Below, piece after piece: positions 1-7,524 of a stretch of DNA of 35,210 nucleotides. Source of the DNA: a bacterium (GTDB taxonomy: Bacteria > Myxococcota_A > Bradymonadia > REDH01). Each line of letters starts with the position of its first letter. The stretch's first letter is position 1. Location: NCBI GenBank assembly GCA_030427825.1, contig JAUICO010000050.1:1-35210 (forward strand), given 5' to 3'. Position numbers and translations under genes: made by a program. Under the pieces are notes generated by a model. That model saw only the letters and a program-made list of their open reading frames with translations. It had not been told where the DNA came from and did no database searches.

Positions 1-174
1 GCCGTTTCCTACATCGTCGCGCCCGCCATCGAAGCCGGCGTCAACATCAGCGCTGCCCATATCGCCGTCGTCCGCCGAGCAGGCGTACGCCGTCAACAAT
101 ACGAATACGCAACAGAGCGACAGCAGGATGCAGCGCACGCCCCACGGATGGGATGACGAATTCGGTGCTTTCAT
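1..174 (-). CDS. N-terminus of a putative lipoprotein (runs off left edge)
   Basis: Only the first 58 codons are in the window; the gene continues past base 1. The ATG at 174-172 opens a peptide with a hydrophobic stretch at about residues 15-29 and then Ala-Tyr-Ala-Cys, which fits a lipobox with Cys32 as the lipidated residue. After that it is rich in Asp and Gly (GDMGSADVDAGFDGGRDD), a common linker type in surface lipoproteins of Myxococcota. No clear Shine-Dalgarno sequence precedes the ATG. It follows the GltJ-like gene on the same strand after a 136-base gap and may be the next member of that locus. The function cannot be told from this fragment. The signal peptide is seen directly; the lipoprotein call is inferred. 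Confidence 0.6.
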   Translation of the reverse strand, partial: MKAPNSSSHPWGVRCILLSLCCVFVLLTAYACSADDGDMGSADVDAGFDGGRDDVGNG

Positions 175-310
175 CGCGTTGGCTTCACTATCCGGGAGGA
201 TACGATGCCGATTCTCTAACAGCGTACCGAACTCGCAGCAAATCGCCGCTGTTGTCGGCCTGCCACAGTCGCGCTTCAGACTCGCGTGTCAGAGTCGCTG
301 CCGCGGGCTC

Positions 311-2032
311 TCAGCGAATGACGAAGGGATAGGTCAGGGGACGCGCCGCCCCGCTGGTCTCAGGGAAGGACATACCCCGCACTACACCCGCGACGCATTC
401 ACCGACCGAGCCGCCGCCGTCCGGCCGAACGCTGCCAACGCGTCCGCTCGGCTGAATCACAAAGGATACGCGGTAGGTGCCGGCATCATCATCCGATTGC
501 TTGCAGCGGTTCACACGCGAGCGATAGCGGTTGATCGTCCCGCGGATCTGCGAGCGCGTAAGCTCGGCAGGTGCGGCGTTCACTTCGGGAGTGGGCGCAG
601 CCGCTTCCTCTTCCTGATTCCGAACCGATGCCAGCGCGGCCGCAAGAGCGTCACCGCTCCCGGTGTTCGCCGGGGCCTGTTCTTGCGACGGGGCCTGCTG
701 GGCCGCTTCCTGTCGGCTGTTGCTCGGTTCCCGCTCCCGTTGCGGCTCCGGTTCCTGCTGCGCATCTCGTGCTTCATCTCGCTCGGCACGTTCACGATCT
801 CTTTCACGTTCCCGTTCACGCTCGCGCTCCCGGTCCCGTTGCGAGGCATCGGCGCCCGCAGCGACCTGCACTTCGGCAGCTCCATCATCCGTCCCCTCTG
901 CGGTTCCATCCCCTTCGAGAGCGGCCTGCTCGGCTACGTCAGCCTCCTCCGCCGCGGCAGCATCCGGGGCCGCTCCGTCAACCTGCTCTGCGTTGTTGGC
1001 AGGCTGCTCGTCCGCAGCGCCGGCGTCTGTCGTATCGGTGTTCTGATCGTCGACCTGCTCCTGCTCGCCCGTTGATCCCGCCTGGTTCGCGGCCGACTCC
1101 GCCGCGGACTCGTCGTCGCCACCACCCTTCGACATCATTACGACAGCGATTGCGGCCACGAGGGCCCCGATTACCAGGGCGGCAAGCACAAGGCCGATCG
1201 TCGATCCTGACGATCGTCGACGTGTCGAAAGCGGCACCACGACCGGGCCCGCTCCGCTCTCGGCCGCCGGACTTGCGGCAGCTGCGGCTTCGGCGCCGCG
1301 GTCGCTTGTTACCGCTGCCTGTGCAGAAGCAAGTGCGGTAATGTCGATGAGGCCGGAGCCCTCGGTCAGCGGCACATCCGACGACTTGGACTTCGGTCCT
1401 GCTGCGAGATCCGAGAGTGAGAAGAGCACGGAGTCATCACCGCGCCCGGCAGAGGGACTTGAAGCAATGTCAGGCTCATCTGCGCCGCCCGAGGCTACGC
1501 CGCCGAAGATTCCTTCGTCGATCGGCTCGGGCTCGTTGGCCGCAGGTGCGGATGCCGCGAGGCCGGCGAAGAAGTCTGTGCCGCCGGATTCCGGCTGCGT
1601 CTCCTCAGCCTGACTGCCGGCGGGTTCCTCCGTCTCATACGAAGGCAGAGGCGTTGGGGATGCGAGCAGCCCGTTGAACTCCTCGCATTCCACCAGTGGA
1701 ATCCAGTCATCGAGGCCATCGCGCCAGATGTAACTGTCCGCATCGACCACCCCTGAAGTCACGTATCCTTCGACTTCTTCAGCGGTCATCGGGCCGGTCT
1801 GCTCGCCACTGACGACCAGATACCAGATCGCGTTCGGATTCTCGGCGCCTGCATCGGAGTCCACGCCCTGCGAATAGACAATCTCGCTGCCCTCGCCGAC
1901 CGCAGTCCCATCCACCTTCATGGTCACGCTGCACTTCTTGCAGGTTACCTTAAAGACCTTTCCGACGACTTTCTCGTCCGCGACGTTATATTTTGCACCG
2001 CAGCTATGGCATACGATTCGCATCGGCGGCAT
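311..2032 (-). CDS. GltJ/AgmX-like zinc-ribbon, GYF and PglI-type membrane protein
   Basis: 573 residues. The N-terminus holds a zinc ribbon (CHSC at 8-11, CKKC at 31-34), followed by a GYF_2-like domain at about 67-120 (WYLVVSGEQTGPMTAEEV), a low-complexity linker containing SVLFSLSDLA, one membrane span at about 279-300, a long acidic/Ala/Gln periplasmic stretch with an Arg-Glu dipeptide run at 399-423, and a C-terminal AgmX/PglI (TonB-C-like) domain at about 490-573. This order matches GltJ (AgmX), the inner-membrane gliding protein of Myxococcus, whose cytoplasmic zinc ribbon and GYF domain are reported to bind MglA and AglZ. Only one C-terminal domain is visible. An alternative start is Met4. 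The gene follows the 85-residue secreted protein closely (38-base gap), so the two are probably co-transcribed. Architecture is seen; the GltJ role is inferred. Confidence 0.8.
   Translation of the reverse strand: MPPMRIVCHSCGAKYNVADEKVVGKVFKVTCKKCSVTMKVDGTAVGEGSEIVYSQGVDSDAGAENPNAIWYLVVSGEQTGPMTAEEVEGYVTSGVVDADSYIWRDGLDDWIPLVECEEFNGLLASPTPLPSYETEEPAGSQAEETQPESGGTDFFAGLAASAPAANEPEPIDEGIFGGVASGGADEPDIASSPSAGRGDDSVLFSLSDLAAGPKSKSSDVPLTEGSGLIDITALASAQAAVTSDRGAEAAAAASPAAESGAGPVVVPLSTRRRSSGSTIGLVLAALVIGALVAAIAVVMMSKGGGDDESAAESAANQAGSTGEQEQVDDQNTDTTDAGAADEQPANNAEQVDGAAPDAAAAEEADVAEQAALEGDGTAEGTDDGAAEVQVAAGADASQRDRERERERERERDRERAERDEARDAQQEPEPQREREPSNSRQEAAQQAPSQEQAPANTGSGDALAAALASVRNQEEEAAAPTPEVNAAPAELTRSQIRGTINRYRSRVNRCKQSDDDAGTYRVSFVIQPSGRVGSVRPDGGGSVGECVAGVVRGMSFPETSGAARPLTYPFVIR
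764..838 (-). repeat. Arg-Glu/Arg-Asp dipeptide repeat in the GltJ-like protein
   Basis: The coding strand carries a run of alternating Arg and Glu/Asp codons (residues about 399-423 of the GltJ-like protein) in the periplasmic linker. The alternating charge predicts a stiff single alpha-helix or a charged zipper. Six-base codon-pair repeats of this kind can change length by slippage. Confidence 0.75.
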
Positions 2033-2070
2033 TCCCCAATTGTTTGAGGGTCGCAGCTGCGACCCGATGG

Positions 2071-2328
2071 CTACTCGAGCACGTCCTCGTGGGCGGCTTC
2101 CTCGATCTCGCCCATGAATGAGCGACGTAGTGTCAGCAATGCGTCGAAGCGGGCAGAGCCGCGCTCCGTTGCGAACATGCCGGACGGCTTCTGAAACTCG
2201 CCGTCAATCAGCATGTCATTGAAGTCGTAGAATTTCGTCTCTTCCTCGTCGGCTCCATCCTGGGCCATGGCGACCCCGCCGACAACGAGACTCATTCCTA
2301 CTATCCACGCCGCAATTGCTTTCCGCAT
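2071..2328 (-). CDS. Small secreted protein of the gliding-type locus, unknown function
   Basis: 85 residues. It begins with a clear signal peptide (hydrophobic core about 5-20, then AMA-QD as the likely cleavage site), leaving a mature chain of about 63 residues. That chain is acidic and has the recognisable block FYDFNDMLIDGEFQKPSG followed by a basic segment (FDALLTLRRSFMGEI) and an acidic end. There is no Cys after the leader, so it is probably a soluble periplasmic protein. A purine-rich GAGGAGTTGAG precedes the ATG. It lies just upstream of the GltJ-like gene and behind its own candidate promoter, so it is likely co-expressed with GltJ. I do not recognise a named family; its position suggests an accessory part of the same envelope complex, which is inference. 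Confidence 0.75.
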   Translation of the reverse strand: MRKAIAAWIVGMSLVVGGVAMAQDGADEEETKFYDFNDMLIDGEFQKPSGMFATERGSARFDALLTLRRSFMGEIEEAAHEDVLE

Positions 2329-2347
2329 TTCCGCTCAACTCCTCAGC

Positions 2348-2366
2348 ACACCGTCACGTGCGGTGT
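2348..2366 (-). promoter_or_regulatory. Leader hairpin just upstream of a Shine-Dalgarno sequence
   Basis: ACACCG and CGGTGT can pair around a 7-base loop in the leader of the 85-residue gene, a few bases before its GAGGAG ribosome binding site. It could affect translation or mRNA stability. A 6-bp stem can arise by chance in GC-rich DNA. Confidence 0.3.
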
Positions 2367-2418
2367 CTGTTCGGAAGCCGGCAACAAAGCCGCCATTCCC
2401 TGGGTCGCGAGGCTGATG

Positions 2419-2447
2419 GCTATACCACCGGGGCCATGCCCTGGCAA
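2419..2447 (-). promoter_or_regulatory. Sigma-70-like promoter for the small secreted protein and GltJ-like genes
   Basis: On the minus strand TTGCCA (2447-2442) and TATAGC (2424-2419) are separated by 17 bases, the ideal spacing. TTGCCA matches the -35 consensus at five of six bases, and TATAGC matches the -10 consensus at four. Transcription would start near 2412, leaving a leader of about 80 bases. It lies in the 277-base gap after the GltE-like gene, so the last genes of the locus may be expressed separately. No other gene was seen in that gap. Confidence 0.5.
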
Positions 2448-2605
2448 CCAGCCCTACCCCTTCTCAGTGTGTGAACTCGGCTGTCCCCTGTATAATTCCG
2501 CGCATCGTCACGGGACACGCCCAACGTAGAACGCCCGGCATCGGATTTCGGTCTCCGCTGCGCCGCATGCAGAGGGTCGGCGCCCCAAACGGCGGCTCCC
2601 CGATC

Positions 2606-3922
2606 TCAGTTCTCGCCGGGCTGTTGATCCATATTCTGCATTTCCACGATTGAATTCGCGGCGGCGCACACCCGGTCTGACGATCGCTCGCATGTTTGGC
2701 GGCTCAATCCGCGGATCTGCAGGTTGCGCTCGTACCACCGAAGGGCCGACGCACTGTCGCTCAAATCGCGGAAGGCGATGTCACCCAGGCGCTGTGTCGC
2801 GAGAGCCGAATCCGCGTGCGCCGAGTTTGCAGCTTCATACGCCGCGTAGGCAGCCTCCGGATCGCCGAGGCCGTAATTGCACGAGCCGTAGCCGAGCATC
2901 GCGTCGAGGTCACGGGGACGCAGCGCAAGCGCTTCCGCGAGCTGCTCGCAGGCACCACCGTAGTTCGCGTACTCCAGGTAGATCACTGCGAGGTTCTTGC
3001 GGGCCGCGAAATTCGACGGATTATTCTCGACGGATTCCCTGAAGAGTCGCTCGGCTCTGTCCATCTCGCCATCAGACCACGCCACGATACCAAGCTCGTT
3101 CTGCACATCGCTGACCTGTGTTGTCAGTCGCTGCAGGCGTCCTGCGTTGTATCCGCGCAGTCGGGCGTCCTCGTCCTCTGTCAGATCTTCATACTGTGCC
3201 TCGTCGGTCAAAGACGCGCGTCGTCCGGCCACCTCACCGAGGCATTTTTCCCACAGGTATTCCGCCATGTTCATGTCGCCCTCGGCTTTCGCTATCGTGG
3301 CGAGCACGTTGAGTGCGCCTACGTCGTTCTGCGACATCTCCAGGAGATCAGAAATGAAGCTGCGCGACTGCTCGTACTGTCCCTGGCGGGCGTACAGAGC
3401 GGCGAGATTTGCACGCGCTTCGGTGTTGGTCGGGTCTGCGGCGAGGATCGCGTTAAACGCCTCTGCTGCGGCATCCACCCGCCCGGCCAGCGCATAGGCC
3501 TTGCCCAGATCGAGATACACTTCCGGGCGCTCTCGAACCGGCCAGCCTCGACTCACCAGGTCGCTGATGACCGACATCTCGCTTCGGAAGGACTCTGCCG
3601 CTTCCAGGTACAGTCCCAGGTCCATCTGTGCGAGGCCGAGGTTCGCCCACGCCTCCCAGAAATCCGGATCAAGCTCTGCGGCGCGCTGAAATCCCTGCAC
3701 CGCGGAACCATAGTCCCGCGGCGTGTCGTTCATCGCACGAACTCCGTCGTTGAAGTAGTCCAGCGCCAGGGAATTCACCCCCGGAATGTCCTCGATGAGA
3801 ACCTCCTCGGGCTCTTCAACGACTGTTGTTGTCGTCGACTGATTGCCACCGCACGCTGCAGCCAGCGCGCACACGAAAAGAAAGATAGAGAAGCCCGCCG
3901 GGCGATTCGTCGTCGTCATCAT
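2606..3922 (-). CDS. GltE-like TPR lipoprotein
   Basis: 438 residues. A hydrophobic leader ends in LAAAC, giving a lipidated Cys24, followed by a Ser/Thr-rich stretch. From about residue 50 to 420 the chain is a series of tetratricopeptide repeats (for example FQRAAELDPDFWEAWANLGL and the AEAFNAILAADPTNTEARA type). TPR lipoproteins of this size occur as GltE (AglT) in the Myxococcus gliding complex, where they act on the periplasmic side of the outer membrane. The ATG overlaps the stop of the GltD-like gene (ATGA), and GGGAGG lies 6 bases upstream inside that gene, so translation is coupled. A second Met follows directly and could also be used. TPR and lipobox are seen; GltE identity rests on architecture and position. 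Confidence 0.75.
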   Translation of the reverse strand: MMTTTNRPAGFSIFLFVCALAAACGGNQSTTTTVVEEPEEVLIEDIPGVNSLALDYFNDGVRAMNDTPRDYGSAVQGFQRAAELDPDFWEAWANLGLAQMDLGLYLEAAESFRSEMSVISDLVSRGWPVRERPEVYLDLGKAYALAGRVDAAAEAFNAILAADPTNTEARANLAALYARQGQYEQSRSFISDLLEMSQNDVGALNVLATIAKAEGDMNMAEYLWEKCLGEVAGRRASLTDEAQYEDLTEDEDARLRGYNAGRLQRLTTQVSDVQNELGIVAWSDGEMDRAERLFRESVENNPSNFAARKNLAVIYLEYANYGGACEQLAEALALRPRDLDAMLGYGSCNYGLGDPEAAYAAYEAANSAHADSALATQRLGDIAFRDLSDSASALRWYERNLQIRGLSRQTCERSSDRVCAAANSIVEMQNMDQQPGEN

Positions 3923-6900
3923 TCTGCACCTCCCTCGAGCGCATCCCGGACGGCATCACCCGCTCCGTCAGTGCCTGTCTCGACTGCGTCCTGCGCGCCC
4001 TCCAGCATCTGCTGCTCAACACCGTCGACCGCAGCGGGGACCGGTGTGAACCGCGAGAAGGCCGCGAGCTTGTCGGCGAGATCAAGGATGTAGTTCGTTG
4101 AAATGAACGGGTCGCTTGAGCTGTCCGCACGCATGCCACCGGCGTCGCCAAGACGGTAGGAGTTATCCAGCTCATTCATTTCCTGCATCAGCACCTGCGT
4201 CCACTCCGTGTATACACCGTACTCCTCTGCGGTCGATCGGCCCTGCTCGAAAGCGAGCATAGCGCGTCGCGCGAAGGGGTCGCCGTATTCGTACAGCTGC
4301 TCGTCAAAGTTCTCCATCAGGCGATCGCACTGGTCATAGCTGCCACCCATGTCGAGACACTGATCGTAGTCAGGCGGCTCAGACTGCATCACATCCTGGA
4401 AGAAATCTGAGTACGACTGTCCGATGCGTACCATCGCTGCCACGGCCCACTCCGCGTCGCCCATCTCGTAGACCTGGCGGTAGATCTGCTCTGCTTCCTG
4501 TCGCAGCTCTGCCCGCTCCACCAGCTTGTCCACGAAGACCTCGAAACGGCCCGGCGGGTAGTCGAGTCCGCTCGCCCGCGCCTCAAGATACGAAGGCTCG
4601 GCGAGCATGAACGCCGCCTCAGCCGCCATCGGCAGCACAGCGGTTCTCTCTGCTTCGTCCGCGAAATTTGCCCCGGGCGCCACGGTCCAGCCCGCCGGCA
4701 GGCCGTCCTCGCCGAAGGCCATCGTACCGCGGCCGAACTGGTCGTACACATCGCCGAAGAGCCGGGTCGCGCCGCGCTGGTCGTCCTGCTCCTGCATCAA
4801 CTGGGCGCGCGCATAGGTCGCTGCCAGTCGCCTCACCTGATCGCTGCCGCTCGTGGCGATGACCTGCTCATATCGCTGGTCGGCAGCCACAAGGTTACCG
4901 CGGTCGCGCTCAATGTTGGCGATCACGAAGCCAAGGTCGTTTGTCTCAGGTGCCGTGGGCTCGAGCGTCGCGTAGTGGTCATAGAGACGAATGGCGTCGT
5001 CCGGACGGCTCATCGCTTCGTAGAGACGAGCGGCGTTGTAGATAGCCGATGAACGGTTCTCGTACGCCTCGTACTGATCGACACGCTCAAAGTGCTCGGT
5101 CGCTGCTGCGTAGTTCGCCTGCGACTCGTGAATCAGGCCCAACGTGAACACCGCGTCCGGAACGAACTCATGCTCGCCGTAGTTCGTGAGGAACTCGTTG
5201 TAGAGCCCCACCGAGGTCGTAATCTCACGAGCCGCCTCATAGGTCGCTGCAGCGTTGAACAACGCAACCGGCGACCACTCCGAGTCCGGGAACTCGCGAT
5301 ACAACGCGACACGCTTCTCCGCCGCCGCGATGCGTGACGCTCTGGCGGCATCTTCATCGCCGTTGATTTCGTGCGCCTGCGCCTCTTCCATGAGGTCGTC
5401 CGACTGCTCGTTCATTGCGTACGCGATCGCACGCTGGAATCGGGCCGGGTCGCAGTTCGCGTTTCGGCGGTTCTGCGAGTCCTCACAGCTTACAAGGATG
5501 CGGCGGGCAACGTGCTCGATGCTCTCCCAGTTCTCGACGTGCCGATAGCAGACGAAGGCAGCGAGTGCCGCGTCGAACGCAAAGCGATGACCGGGATGAT
5601 GCTCAATGATCGTTTCAAAGCGCTGGCCTGCTTCCTCAATCTGGTTTGCACGCAGATACAGTGCTGCCGCACGCCAACTGGCGGCGGGAATCAATTCGTC
5701 TTCCGGGTAGAGTTCGGCGAACCACCCGACGATATCCACGTAATCCTGCGAAGCCGTTCCGAGCTCGGCGCGCGAACCGGAGAGATCAAACTGGTCCGCC
5801 GGCGGAATCGGCGCATCAATGTCAGGCACCTCACGCACCATGAACGTATCGTAAACTTCGAGCGCACCGACAGCGGAGTCATGTGCATACTCCGCCTCCG
5901 GGTCCGGCTGCATCTCAACCACGGCCCGGTACTGGTCGCCGGCACCACGCAGGTACACTTCGCACTCGTCCTGCGTCAGGAAGTGGTCGTCGTCCGCACA
6001 CCCGTCCCGACTGCCGCCATTTGCGAGCTTCTTGAAGAGAAGCTCCGCGTAAAAGAAGCGCTGGTCATACGCCTCTCGGCTGTCCGGAAAGCGCTGAAAG
6101 AACTGATCGTAGTCCGCAGCGACCTTTCCAAAGAGCTCCCGCTTGACCGAGGCCTCGCTCAGACGCTCCCCTTCCTGGTAATTTCGGTTGATGATGAAGA
6201 GCAGCGTGCTCTCGCTGAGAAGGCGCGCGTTGCTCAGAGCGCGCTGATCGTCACGATTGGCCTGCGCCCAACTCTGGACAGGGTCCAGTTCGTTGATGAC
6301 GGCGCGTGCGCGGTCCTCGTAGCGATCCCAGACGCCAATCTTCGTCAGCGAATCGAGAATCTGCTCATCCCACTGTGGCAACAGCGCGTCGGTGGCGTAA
6401 CGCCCGCGGAAGTAGTCGAGCACAGCGATGCGGTTCTCGTCCTGGCCCTCTTCGTCGTAGAGCGTGCTGAGGCGTCCCAGCTGACGGCGCATGGTCTCTT
6501 CGCCTTCGTTGGTCTCATAGTATTCACGGGCCAGCTGCCATCCGTTATCGATGGCTGCATAGGGACCCAACATGTCGTTGAGCGCCTGCGTTCTGAAATC
6601 CATTCGCTGGTCAGCCGCGCCATCGATGTTGCGAACCACCTGCTGCAGCTTGTTCAGCGCGTCCATGTGCTGGTCTTCGTTGATGTCGACCCAGGCGAGC
6701 ATGTAGAGCGCGTAGTTGTAGAGGTCCGACTCGGGGTGCAGAATCACCTGATCGTAGTTCTGCCGAGCGGCGACCAGCAGGTCGTTGTCAAAGTAGTGAT
6801 CGGCGATCAGCAGGTGCGCGTCCGGAATGAACTGCGAGCCCGGGTATGAGGACACGAGACGGGTCAGGTACTGGATACCGTCGGCCTCCTCATCATTCTC

Positions 6901-7458
6901 CATCAGGGACTCACCGAGACGAAAGGTGACTTCGTCAGTTCGGTCATAGTTCGGGTGATTGCGAATCACGTCCTTGTAGTTCTCGATCGCAGCTTCGTAG
7001 TCCGGCAGCGGCTCGAAACACTCGGCATCGCTGGCGCATGAGTACCAGTTTCCGATGCACTCGTTGAATTCGGTGCGAGCTACCAGGTAGTCCGCGTCTG
7101 CGAGCTCTCGCAGCGCCTCTGCCCTGCGGAAAAGCACCTCGGCTCGGCGCGGGTAGTCAGCCGGAAGCGTCGCCAGGAGCTCATCAAACTGCGCGATCTG
7201 TACGCGCTGCAGTTCCTGCTGCTGCTGGCGCAGCGCTTCGGCCTGTTCACGCGTCAGCCCGCTGGGGAGCAGTGCCGCGTCTCTGCCCGCAGGCGAGGTC
7301 GGAATCTCCTCCTCGATCTCGCCACCGCCCTCTTCGCTGCAGTCGCGGTAGGGCATGCCCTCGCCGTCGTACCCGGGCGTCTCGATGAATCGCTGCGCAA
7401 GGGCTGTTGAGGGCAGAAGAATGCCCGCAACGAGAATACTCAAAGCAAGGTTTCGCAT
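3919..7458 (-). CDS. GltD/AgmU-like large periplasmic TPR protein
   Basis: I start this at the Met at 7458 (1179 residues), because it is followed at once by a normal signal peptide (MRNLALSILVAGILLPSTALA, cut before QRF) and preceded by GAGAAAG; an in-frame upstream Met would put 17 polar residues before the leader. Almost the whole mature chain is alpha-helical TPR, with typical blocks such as FRLGESLMENDEEADGIQYL and ATEHFERVDQYEAYENRSSA. Length, signal peptide and TPR content fit GltD (AgmU) of Myxococcus, a periplasmic gliding protein of similar size. It lies between the GltC-like and GltE-like genes and is coupled to the latter by a 4-base overlap. The role as a scaffold linking inner and outer membrane parts is inferred. 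Confidence 0.75.
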   Translation of the reverse strand: MRNLALSILVAGILLPSTALAQRFIETPGYDGEGMPYRDCSEEGGGEIEEEIPTSPAGRDAALLPSGLTREQAEALRQQQQELQRVQIAQFDELLATLPADYPRRAEVLFRRAEALRELADADYLVARTEFNECIGNWYSCASDAECFEPLPDYEAAIENYKDVIRNHPNYDRTDEVTFRLGESLMENDEEADGIQYLTRLVSSYPGSQFIPDAHLLIADHYFDNDLLVAARQNYDQVILHPESDLYNYALYMLAWVDINEDQHMDALNKLQQVVRNIDGAADQRMDFRTQALNDMLGPYAAIDNGWQLAREYYETNEGEETMRRQLGRLSTLYDEEGQDENRIAVLDYFRGRYATDALLPQWDEQILDSLTKIGVWDRYEDRARAVINELDPVQSWAQANRDDQRALSNARLLSESTLLFIINRNYQEGERLSEASVKRELFGKVAADYDQFFQRFPDSREAYDQRFFYAELLFKKLANGGSRDGCADDDHFLTQDECEVYLRGAGDQYRAVVEMQPDPEAEYAHDSAVGALEVYDTFMVREVPDIDAPIPPADQFDLSGSRAELGTASQDYVDIVGWFAELYPEDELIPAASWRAAALYLRANQIEEAGQRFETIIEHHPGHRFAFDAALAAFVCYRHVENWESIEHVARRILVSCEDSQNRRNANCDPARFQRAIAYAMNEQSDDLMEEAQAHEINGDEDAARASRIAAAEKRVALYREFPDSEWSPVALFNAAATYEAAREITTSVGLYNEFLTNYGEHEFVPDAVFTLGLIHESQANYAAATEHFERVDQYEAYENRSSAIYNAARLYEAMSRPDDAIRLYDHYATLEPTAPETNDLGFVIANIERDRGNLVAADQRYEQVIATSGSDQVRRLAATYARAQLMQEQDDQRGATRLFGDVYDQFGRGTMAFGEDGLPAGWTVAPGANFADEAERTAVLPMAAEAAFMLAEPSYLEARASGLDYPPGRFEVFVDKLVERAELRQEAEQIYRQVYEMGDAEWAVAAMVRIGQSYSDFFQDVMQSEPPDYDQCLDMGGSYDQCDRLMENFDEQLYEYGDPFARRAMLAFEQGRSTAEEYGVYTEWTQVLMQEMNELDNSYRLGDAGGMRADSSSDPFISTNYILDLADKLAAFSRFTPVPAAVDGVEQQMLEGAQDAVETGTDGAGDAVRDALEGGAE

Positions 7459-7524
7459 CGTCACTTTCTCACTTGTCCGTCTCGAAGGTTCGCCGCTGCC
7501 GAAGAGCATCGCCGATAAGTTGCG

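Noticed and set aside
279..296. GACTC/GAGTC hairpin after the GltJ-like gene
   Set aside because: Five-bp stem without a T run; expected by chance.
128..1341. Plus-strand open frames over the GltJ-like gene
   Set aside because: They lie opposite a gene with clear domains, are Arg/Ser/Pro-rich as expected for shadows in GC-rich DNA, and show no family signature.
2696..4093. 465-codon plus-strand open frame
   Set aside because: It is the antisense of the GltE-like gene and the end of the GltD-like gene. It has no ribosome binding site or domain.
5371..6849. 492-codon plus-strand open frame
   Set aside because: Antisense of the GltD-like TPR gene; the reverse strand carries the signal peptide and TPR repeats.
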